A stretch of 42,178 bases of DNA from assembly GCA_903830285.1 (NCBI GenBank), contig CAIKTE010000318.1, positions 1 through 42,178 on the forward strand, in the 5' to 3' direction. This document shows, piece after piece, positions 1-6,089 of this stretch. Made by a program: the position numbers and the translations under genes. Each line of letters begins with the position of its first letter. The first letter of the stretch is position 1. Source of the DNA: an uncultured Chitinophagaceae bacterium. Its GTDB lineage: Bacteria > Bacteroidota > Bacteroidia > Chitinophagales > Chitinophagaceae. Under the pieces are notes generated by a model. The model was not told the origin of the DNA. It searched no databases and saw only the letters and a program-made list of their open reading frames with translations.

Positions 1-42
1 CAAATTTTGAGGACTGCAATATAGGGAGTTTGGTTGAAATTG

Positions 43-118
43 TTCATAGTTGAAGGAGGATAGGTCATAGAAGAACCTGTTAATTCTTATCCATGAACCA
101 TCACCTATTATCCATGAC
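43..118. repeat. Inverted array of heptamer repeats downstream of ftsX
   Basis: The right half reads as consecutive 7-base units at 84-118: TTCTTAT, CCATGAA, CCATCAC, CTATTAT, CCATGAC. The left half, at 43-77, reads as the same kind of unit on the opposite strand; its reverse complement contains CTATGAC, CTATCCT, CCTTCAA and CTATGAA. A 6-base core TGTTAA sits at 78-83. TAGGTCAT (61-68) and ATGACCTA (114-121) are exact reverse complements, so the whole can fold into a long hairpin just past the ftsX stop codon. It may protect or end the ftsX transcript, but there is no T tract. Confidence 0.6.
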
Positions 119-122
119 CTAA

Positions 123-998
123 CTAATACAGATCATCCAGTTTCATCTTCAGGTATTTCCTTACACTGCGGTGTGTACTGATCACCGAAATGCCCACTCC
201 CACAAGGATCATACCGCCAAATAGTATCAAATTCAAAGTAACATCATGTATCAGTTTCAATTGAGGTACCTGATTTTCGAGCCAGGTGATCATGATAAAC
301 AGCAAAACAATAGAAATTCCGGCGCTGATCAGGCCATTGATCACGGCTTTTAAGTCCATTGGTTTGGTGATAAAGCCTCTGGTTGCACCCACCATTTGCA
401 TGGTCTTGATCAGGAAACGGTTGCTGAACATGGCCAAACGGATCGTATTGTCGATACTGAACATCACGATCAGGCAAAGAATAACGGCTACTACCAAAAA
501 TGCCAACCCGAATTTGGAAGCTTTGTCGTTCACGTTATTGACCAGGTCGCTGGGATATTTCAATTCAGTGATCTGATTGCCATATACGGCCATAATATCT
601 GCAGATATCTTATTCAGGCTGTCTCTGTTCACGTAAGCAGCTTTTGCAAAAAAGTCGATGCTTTCAGGTAAAGGATTTGCATCTAAGATCTTTGCCCAGT
701 CTTCATTATTATCTTTATTCCATATCTGTCTGGCACTTTCCTTATTTACATATTGAACATCTTTGGCATAGGGCTGATGGGCAATATATTGCTGAATCTG
801 GCCGATCGTATCCTTATTGGCCGTGCGCAAAAAAGCCTGCAGTTTAATGTCTTCCTTAAAAACCTGCCCCGCACGTTCAAAGTTCAGGAAAATCCAGCCC
901 ATGATACCCATGATCAATAATACCAGCGATACGCCAATAATGCTGTATATATAATTGGGCTTGCTTCTTTTCAGTGATGATGCGCCTTCTTTTGCCAT
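123..998 (-). CDS. ftsX: Cell division protein FtsX (ABC permease-like)
   Basis: The product is a 291-residue inner-membrane protein of the FtsX family, which with the ATPase FtsE couples divisome activity to peptidoglycan hydrolases outside the membrane. A first membrane helix lies at about residues 17-38, followed by an extracytoplasmic domain to about residue 155 and three further hydrophobic segments in the C-terminal half; this is the four-helix FtsX topology. The start at 998 (MAKEGASS) is preferred over an in-frame start 30 bases upstream, because a good Bacteroidota promoter ends just before it. ftsE is not in the window. A heptamer-repeat hairpin follows the stop. Family assignment is from topology and overall sequence character. 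Confidence 0.85.
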   Translation of the reverse strand: MAKEGASSLKRSKPNYIYSIIGVSLVLLIMGIMGWIFLNFERAGQVFKEDIKLQAFLRTANKDTIGQIQQYIAHQPYAKDVQYVNKESARQIWNKDNNEDWAKILDANPLPESIDFFAKAAYVNRDSLNKISADIMAVYGNQITELKYPSDLVNNVNDKASKFGLAFLVVAVILCLIVMFSIDNTIRLAMFSNRFLIKTMQMVGATRGFITKPMDLKAVINGLISAGISIVLLFIMITWLENQVPQLKLIHDVTLNLILFGGMILVGVGISVISTHRSVRKYLKMKLDDLY

Positions 999-1023
999 AG
1001 TAAATAGTATCAGTTGTGAACAA

Positions 1024-1056
1024 TGCAAATGTAGCTAATCACGTACATTTGCAACC
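1024..1056 (-). promoter_or_regulatory. Promoter and 30-base dyad upstream of ftsX
   Basis: On the minus strand a -33-like TTG (1054-1052) is followed after 18 bases by TACATTTG (1033-1026), a perfect match to the Bacteroidota -7 consensus TAnnTTTG. The expected transcription start would be about 20 bases before the ftsX ATG at 998. The same bases form a perfect inverted repeat: TGCAAATGTA (1024-1033), a 10-base spacer, then TACATTTGCA (1044-1053). The dyad could be an operator for a dimeric regulator. Confidence 0.55.
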
Positions 1057-1159
1057 ACTCTAACGATTTCTTCAGCCGTCAAAGTATAGCAAGGTAAAAT
1101 ATTACATACAAAAATTTTGTTAGAATTATTTTGATGCTGGCTGAATTGCTGCTATTGGG

Positions 1160-1314
1160 CTGTTGTTGCGTCGCACTCTTGTACATTTCGAGTTTTATTG
1201 TGCAAAATAAGTTTCATACAGAGGTGCAGCGCCGCAAAGCGAAAATCGTTACGACTTTTCGTTGCGAGAAAAAACTCAGTTAAGTTCAGAATGTTGAATA
1301 GAGTGACACAACAG
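1160..1314. repeat. MITE-like imperfect inverted repeat
   Basis: The left end (1160-1180) carries CTGTTGTTGCGTCGCACTCT. The reverse complement of the right end (1298-1314) begins CTGTTGTGTCACTCTATTC, so the tips match with two small gaps. An inner imperfect hairpin lies near 1229-1264. Internal text AAGTTCAGAATGTTGAAT closely resembles AAGTTCAATGTTGAAT at 33311-33326, in a second element upstream of queD. There is no coding capacity. It may be a non-autonomous mobile element or a dispersed palindromic repeat. Confidence 0.4.
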
Positions 1315-1321
1315 ACGATGC

Positions 1322-1337
1322 CCCCGATTTATCGGGG
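1322..1337. repeat. Short GC-rich palindrome CCCCGAT-tt-ATCGGGG
   Basis: A perfect 7-base stem with a 2-base loop in otherwise AT-rich DNA. It is followed by an A-rich run (GAAAAACAAAAG). A related palindrome (CCCGA-tctg-TCGGG followed by AGAAACAAAAAAA) lies at 24027-24040 upstream of porX, which suggests a shared dispersed element rather than a terminator. Confidence 0.5.
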
Positions 1338-1364
1338 AAAAACAAAAGCAGGAAATAAAATAAA

Positions 1365-1411
1365 AAAGTCAAAGGTGAAACGTGAATGAACTATCACCTA
1401 TGAACCATGAA
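1365..1411. repeat. Inverted heptamer array upstream of leuS
   Basis: Left units are AAAGTCA, AAGGTGA, AACGTGA (1365-1385). A 5-base centre ATGAA follows, then right units CTATCAC, CTATGAA, CCATGAA (1391-1411). CTATGAA and CCATGAA are also units of the array at 43-118, so the two elements belong to one family. AGGTGA (1373-1378) pairs with TCACCT (1394-1399). The element lies in the presumed leuS leader, 27 bases before the ATG. Confidence 0.55.
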
Positions 1412-1437
1412 CCAAAAAATACATTGTAATTAAGAAT

Positions 1438-4400
1438 ATGGAATACAAATTCAGGGAAATAGAGAAGAAATGGCAAACGCATTGGAAAGAATCGAATGCA
1501 TACAAAGTTTCGAATAATAGCGATAAACCTAAATATTATGTGCTGGATATGTTTCCGTATCCGAGCGGTGCAGGTTTACATGTGGGACATCCACTGGGTT
1601 ATATTGCCAGCGATATTTTTGCGCGCTTTAAAAGATTGAAAGGATTTAATGTGCTGCATCCGATGGGCTATGATGCATTTGGATTACCCGCCGAACAATA
1701 TGCGATCGAACATGGTATTCATCCTGCCATCTCAACAGAAAATAATATCAATAATTTCAGAGCACAGTTAGATAAGATCGGCTTTAGTTTCGACTGGGAC
1801 AGAGAAGTAAAAACATGCGATCCCAAATATTACAAATGGACACAGTGGATATTTCTGCAATTGTTCAATTCTTATTTCAATCGCTTTACGCAGAAGGCCG
1901 AAAGCATATCGCAATTGATTTCCACTTTTGAAACAGAAGGGAATATCAACTTTCCATGTCCGGGTGATGCAAGCATCGAATTCGAAAAAGACCTCTGGAA
2001 AAGTTTTACGGATGAATATCAGCAGGAAGTGTTGATGCATTATCGGTTGGCTTATTGCGGTTATGGTGAAGTGAACTGGTGCGAAGCATTGGGAACTGTT
2101 TTAGCGAATGATGAAGTTGTGAATGGTGTGAGTGAACGTGGTGGTCATCCGGTAGTAAAAAAGAAATTGCGTCAATGGTATTTAAGGATAACAGAATATG
2201 CAGATCGATTGCTGCAAGGCTTACAGACAGTGGATTTCAGCGATGCGATGAAAGAAATGCAAACCAATTGGATCGGTAAATCTACGGGAGCAGAGATCAT
2301 TTTTAATATCGGTAATCGTGAATCGTCAATCGCGAGTCCACTTGCGACTTCGGCTTCACGACTTACGATTTATACTACCCGCCCTGATACGATCTTCGGT
2401 GTTGATTTTATGGTTGTATCACCCGAACACGAACTGGTGAAACTTATTACAACAACAGAACAAAAAGCAGAAGTTGAAAAATATATCGACTATGTAAACA
2501 GCCGGAGTGAAAGAGAACGCATGGCTGAGAAAAAGATCACCGGATGTTTTACGGGTGCTTATGCCATCAATCCATTCAATGCAAAACCAATTCCTGTTTG
2601 GATCAGTGAATATGTGCTGGCAGGTTATGGAACAGGTGCCATCATGGCCGTTCCTTGTGGTGATGAACGTGATTTTAAATTCGCGAAACATTTTAATATT
2701 CCTATCACCAATATCATCGGAGATCATTTTAATGGTGAAGAAGCCAATGATACCAAAGAAGCAAAACTCAGCAATAGCGATTTCCTGAATGGGGTTGTGA
2801 TGAAAGATGCAATAGAATTGGTCGTAAATCAAATCGAAACATTGGGTATCGGCAAGAAGAAAATAAATTATAGGATGCGTGATGCTGCATTCAGCAGACA
2901 ACGTTATTGGGGCGAACCATTTCCAATTATCTGGAAAGATGGTGTTGCAATTCCAATTCCTGAAAGCGAATTACCATTACAATTACCTGAAGTTAAAAGT
3001 TATAGTCCGGGACTAGAAGGAGAAGGACCGCTTTCCAATATTCATGATTGGATTTATCAGTATGAAGATGCTGATTTTATTCCCCCTTCAGGGGGCAAGG
3101 GGGTATTAGAGACCAACACAATGCCCGGTTATGCAGGAAGCAGCTGGTATTTTTTACGTTATATGGATCCGCATAATGCTGAAACATTCTGTAACAGGAA
3201 AGTAAGTGATTACTGGAATCAGGTTGATTTATATATTGGCGGAACAGAGCATGCAGTGGGACATTTATTGTACAGCCGCATGTGGACGAAAGCCCTATAT
3301 GACTTAGGTTTTATAGGATATGATGAACCTTTTAAAAAGTTGCTGAATCAGGGGATGATACAGGGGGTATCTCAAATTGCCTATGTTCAAAAAATCGAAT
3401 TTAAAGAAAATGAAAAAGGAGAAGAAGCAAGTAGAGGTGAGTCAAATACAATTTTTGTTAATGGACAAGTAGCATCGGTTCCAGAAGCAAAATTGCAACT
3501 ATATTCTTCTGAAGTAATAAACGAATATAATAAAGATCATTTTAAACCTTATAATATTCCAATAGAATTAGTAAGTCTCAATAGCGCTAATCCTAAAAGA
3601 AATGAGTTAAATATAAAGGAAGCTTTAAAAAAATATTCAAATAGACTAAATGCCATTTACATAACTACAACTGGCTTTAATTATAATGGTAATTGGTTCA
3701 TCAAAAAAGAAAATGATTGGGTTGAGGATATTTATAATGAAGCAAATCAAGTTTTCTATGTTGAGAGTGAAGTGGAAAAAATGTCTAAGTCGAAATACAA
3801 TGTTGAAAATCCTGATGAAATAATTGCAAAATATGGCGCCGATACTTTCCGTATGTACGAAATGTTCTTAGGTCCGGTTGAACAAAGCAAACCTTGGGAT
3901 ACGAAGGGTATTGAAGGTGTACACCGTTTCCTGAAAAAATTATGGCGTTTATTTTACGACGAAGTGAAAGGCCCGATCTGGACGGAATCAGCTCCCTCTC
4001 TTTCGGAGAGGGCGGGGGGAGAGGCCACAGCCGAAGAATTAAAAACATTGCATAAGACCATCAAGAAAATTGAAGATGATACAGAGCGTTTCTCTTTCAA
4101 TACTGCAGTATCTGCATTCATGGTGTGTGTGAATGAACTGGCAGATCTTAAATGTAATAAACGTGAAGTGTTGGAGCCTGTTTTAATTATGCTGGTTCCT
4201 TATGCACCGCATATTGCAGAAGAATTATGGAAAGCGTTGGGAAACAGTAATTCTATTTTGGATGCAGCTTTCCCGGTATTCGATGCAAAATATGTAGCAG
4301 AATCATCCAAAGAATATCCGGTAAGTATTAACGGCAAATTGCGTACAACCATTTCTTTGGATATTAATATTTCACAACAGGAAGTGGAACCGATCGTTCT

Positions 4401-4491
4401 GGCAAATGAAACGGTTCAAAAATGGCTGGAAGGCAAAGCGCCAAAGAAGATCATTTTTGTAAAAGGAAAGATGATCAATGTGGTGATATAA
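1438..4491 (+). CDS. leuS: Leucine--tRNA ligase (LeuRS), enlarged
   Basis: A class I aminoacyl-tRNA synthetase that charges tRNA-Leu. The HIGH-type motif is HVGH at residues 48-51 and the KMSKS loop is at 781-785. The CP1 editing domain contains the typical TTRPDT segment just after residue 311, and an anticodon-binding domain follows residue 870. At 1017 residues it is much longer than E. coli LeuRS (about 860). Part of this is a Bacteroidota-type insertion before KMSKS, about residues 640-778, which here is AT-rich and long. Three short in-frame repeat insertions (residues 293-311, 549-555, 852-863) add to it. The frame is open throughout and all signature motifs remain, so the enzyme is probably functional. 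Start ATG 1438 gives the expected N-terminus; no Shine-Dalgarno is evident. Confidence 0.97.
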   Translation: MEYKFREIEKKWQTHWKESNAYKVSNNSDKPKYYVLDMFPYPSGAGLHVGHPLGYIASDIFARFKRLKGFNVLHPMGYDAFGLPAEQYAIEHGIHPAISTENNINNFRAQLDKIGFSFDWDREVKTCDPKYYKWTQWIFLQLFNSYFNRFTQKAESISQLISTFETEGNINFPCPGDASIEFEKDLWKSFTDEYQQEVLMHYRLAYCGYGEVNWCEALGTVLANDEVVNGVSERGGHPVVKKKLRQWYLRITEYADRLLQGLQTVDFSDAMKEMQTNWIGKSTGAEIIFNIGNRESSIASPLATSASRLTIYTTRPDTIFGVDFMVVSPEHELVKLITTTEQKAEVEKYIDYVNSRSERERMAEKKITGCFTGAYAINPFNAKPIPVWISEYVLAGYGTGAIMAVPCGDERDFKFAKHFNIPITNIIGDHFNGEEANDTKEAKLSNSDFLNGVVMKDAIELVVNQIETLGIGKKKINYRMRDAAFSRQRYWGEPFPIIWKDGVAIPIPESELPLQLPEVKSYSPGLEGEGPLSNIHDWIYQYEDADFIPPSGGKGVLETNTMPGYAGSSWYFLRYMDPHNAETFCNRKVSDYWNQVDLYIGGTEHAVGHLLYSRMWTKALYDLGFIGYDEPFKKLLNQGMIQGVSQIAYVQKIEFKENEKGEEASRGESNTIFVNGQVASVPEAKLQLYSSEVINEYNKDHFKPYNIPIELVSLNSANPKRNELNIKEALKKYSNRLNAIYITTTGFNYNGNWFIKKENDWVEDIYNEANQVFYVESEVEKMSKSKYNVENPDEIIAKYGADTFRMYEMFLGPVEQSKPWDTKGIEGVHRFLKKLWRLFYDEVKGPIWTESAPSLSERAGGEATAEELKTLHKTIKKIEDDTERFSFNTAVSAFMVCVNELADLKCNKREVLEPVLIMLVPYAPHIAEELWKALGNSNSILDAAFPVFDAKYVAESSKEYPVSINGKLRTTISLDINISQQEVEPIVLANETVQKWLEGKAPKKIIFVKGKMINVVI
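2314..2371. repeat. Heptamer inverted array inserted in frame in leuS
   Basis: Left units are AATCGTG, AATCGTC, AATCGCG (2314-2334). After two bases come TCCACTT, GCGACTT, CGGCTTC, ACGACTT, ACGATTT (2337-2371), which on the other strand read AAATCGT, AAGTCGT and so on. The element encodes residues 293-311 of LeuRS, a Ser/Ala/Thr-rich stretch in a loop of the editing domain directly before the conserved TTRPDT strand. Comparable LeuRS proteins, as I recall them, have a short turn here. Confidence 0.6.
3081..3104. repeat. GC-rich palindrome in frame in leuS (PPSGGKG)
   Basis: CCCCC (3082-3086), TTCA, GGGGG (3091-3095), CAA, GGGGG (3099-3103) encodes residues 549-555 of LeuRS, just before the conserved ETNTMPGYAGSSW segment. 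The run of C and G stands out sharply from the flanking AT-rich codons and looks like an inserted dispersed repeat. Confidence 0.5.
3991..4026. repeat. GC-rich hairpin in frame in leuS (APSLSERAGGEA)
   Basis: CCCTCTC (3994-4000), loop TTTCG, GAGAGGG (4006-4012) is a perfect 7-base stem, followed by a G-rich run to 4020. It encodes residues 852-863, at the junction of the catalytic and anticodon-binding domains. Base composition is unlike the flanks. The same type of sequence also lies in frame in the GNAT gene (36047-36078). Confidence 0.5.
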
Positions 4492-4610
4492 GATAGATCA
4501 TTCTTTAGCCCGTAGCCGGAATTTAATTATTCTTTAAAATAGTAGCCTCATCGAGGCAATAGAAATTCAGCTTCAAATTGAAAATATGCTGCTGTAAATA
4601 GCAAGTGTTC

Positions 4611-4643
4611 GGCTGAGGTTCAGCCGAGGTTCGACGGAGCCAT
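4611..4643. repeat. Short direct repeats of 11 bases
   Basis: GGCTGAGGTTC (4611-4621) is followed by AGCCGAGGTTC (4622-4632) and a degenerate third unit GACGGAGCCAT. GGCT and AGCC also allow a small hairpin. The 11-base period matches blocks at 4760-4803 and 41997-42090, although the unit sequence differs. Confidence 0.4.
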
Positions 4644-4759
4644 AGCGGGCTGTCTTTCGAAATTGTGCTGTTTTAGTCAATAAGGATTGATCTTAAAGAT
4701 TTTTAGAAAAAACCTTGCAAAATTGACAGTATAAGACAGTTTTTGAGTCGAATTAACCA

Positions 4760-4803
4760 TGAATTATCTAAGAAGTATATAAGGCTTATATAAGGAGTAT
4801 GCG
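4760..4803. repeat. Four tandem 11-base units
   Basis: TGAATTATCTA, AGAAGTATATA, AGGCTTATATA and AGGAGTATGCG follow each other without gaps. Shared positions are the GAA/GG start and the TAT core. The period of 11 equals about one DNA helical turn. No gene function is implied. Confidence 0.5.
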
Positions 4804-4994
4804 CCATTGTGACATAAAAGTATTTTATACTGAAGCATAAGACAATTCATTTAAAACTCAGCTAAAGATCTTCCCCTAAAACAACTCTTCCGGCTCTGGC
4901 TTTTAAGTCGGATTTATTATTTCATGGCTATTGCATATTTCAAACCTAATATTTATTTTGCCTTGCATTTTGCACCAAACCTAACACTAACACC

Positions 4995-5969
4995 ATGAAA
5001 AAGATCTTCAAGGTATTGCTGTATTTAATTGCGGCGATCTTCATCATTATTGCCGGTATCATTTCTTATGTTTCTTATTTCCTGCCCAATGTGGGCAAAC
5101 CCGAAAATATCACTGTTGAAAGAACACCCGCCAGAATTGAAAGAGGTAAATACCTTGCCAATTGCGTTACGGTTTGTATGGATTGTCATTCACATAGAGA
5201 CTGGACCAAATTTGCTGGCCCGATGGTCGCCGGCACAGAAGGACAGGGTGGTGAAAGATTTGATCAACGCTACGGCTTTCCCGGCGTTTTTTATTCCAGA
5301 AATATCACACCGTATAAATTAAGCAACTGGACAGATGGAGAAATATTCAGGACCATTTCAACAGGGGTTGATAAAAATGGAGATGCTTTGTTTCCCGTGA
5401 TGCCCTATCATTATTATGGCCAATTGGACAGAGAGGATATTTATTCCATCATCGCTTATATCAGAACATTAGCACCTGTTAAAAATGATGTGCCCAAATC
5501 AAAAGCCGATTTTCCTTTCAGTATCATCCAGCATTTGATCCCGCAAAAAGCAAATTTACAGAAGAGACCTCCGGAATCAGATACGATCGCTTATGGAAAA
5601 TATATGATAACGGCTGCTGCCTGTAGGGAATGTCATACCAAAGACAAAAAGGGTCAAGTTATTCCGGAACTAGAATATGGTGGCGGAAGAGAATTTGCAT
5701 TGCCATCAGGAATTGTTCGTTCAGCAAATCTTACACAGGATGTGACCGGTTTAAAGGCATGGACCGCAGAGATGTTCATTAAACGTTTTAAAACATATCA
5801 GGATACCTCTTTTCATTCACCTACAATTGGCGAAAAAAATTTCAACTCGATCATGCCATGGATGATGTATTCGAAAATGAAGGAGTCTGACCTTTATGCC
5901 ATCTATAAATATTTGCAGACTGTAAAAACTATTCCAAATCAAGTTATAAAATTTACAGCAAAGAGTTGA
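4995..5969 (+). CDS. Membrane-anchored diheme c-type cytochrome
   Basis: A 324-residue protein with an N-terminal membrane helix (about residues 5-29) and two heme c attachment sites: CMDCH at residues 61-65 and CRECH at 210-214. MP dipeptides follow each heme domain (MPYHYY and IMPWMM) and are candidate axial methionine ligands. The two domains probably sit on the periplasmic side and pass electrons between a dehydrogenase and a terminal oxidase, but the partner is not in the window. The start is the ATG at 4995, followed directly by the Lys-rich signal-anchor. The gene is alone on its strand, with a 120-base gap before the next gene, so a specific role cannot be inferred. Confidence 0.85.
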   Translation: MKKIFKVLLYLIAAIFIIIAGIISYVSYFLPNVGKPENITVERTPARIERGKYLANCVTVCMDCHSHRDWTKFAGPMVAGTEGQGGERFDQRYGFPGVFYSRNITPYKLSNWTDGEIFRTISTGVDKNGDALFPVMPYHYYGQLDREDIYSIIAYIRTLAPVKNDVPKSKADFPFSIIQHLIPQKANLQKRPPESDTIAYGKYMITAAACRECHTKDKKGQVIPELEYGGGREFALPSGIVRSANLTQDVTGLKAWTAEMFIKRFKTYQDTSFHSPTIGEKNFNSIMPWMMYSKMKESDLYAIYKYLQTVKTIPNQVIKFTAKS

Positions 5970-6089
5970 TCGCATAGTATAGCAGTGATAAAAATAGTTG
6001 AGATAAAATAAGCTGTCAACCAGATCATTCGTGTAAAAAAATGTATCTTTTTGCATCTCTTCAGTATATTCATCTTCCAAAACTATTTT

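Larger units (their letters stand above)
999..1437. other. 439-base spacer between ftsX and leuS: promoter and repeats, no gene
   Basis: This divergent spacer holds the ftsX promoter dyad, an imperfect inverted-repeat element (1160-1314), a GC-rich palindrome (1322-1337) and a heptamer inverted array (1365-1411) running up to the leuS start. A 63-codon open frame at 1198-1389 crosses these repeats and has no protein-like features, so I do not call it. I see no clear consensus promoter for leuS. Confidence 0.6.
4492..4994. other. 503-base spacer after leuS: 11-base repeats, no gene
   Basis: No plausible gene or strong terminator was found. A weak hairpin GCCTC-atc-GAGGC lies near 4542-4554. 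Two blocks of 11-base units are present, at 4611-4643 and 4760-4803. AGCCCG (about 4508) and CGGGCT (about 4647) are reverse complements and might mark the ends of a degenerate element. The last 60 bases are the leader of the cytochrome gene, with TATTTTG near 4952 as a poor match to a Bacteroidota -7 box. Confidence 0.5.

Noticed and set aside
43-118. CRISPR array or tRNA in the repeat regions
   Set aside because: Units are 7 or 11 bases without spacers and no cas genes are present; no cloverleaf or T-arm pattern was found.
1198-1389. 63-codon open frame upstream of leuS
   Set aside because: It runs through a MITE-like repeat, a palindrome and a heptamer array; the product is basic low-complexity text without protein-like features.
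2419-2901. 160-codon open frame antisense to leuS
   Set aside because: Complementary to the LeuRS editing domain; a shadow frame without its own motifs.
4611-4643. T-arm-like GGTTCGA as part of a tRNA
   Set aside because: No acceptor or anticodon arm can be drawn around it; it is part of an 11-base direct repeat.
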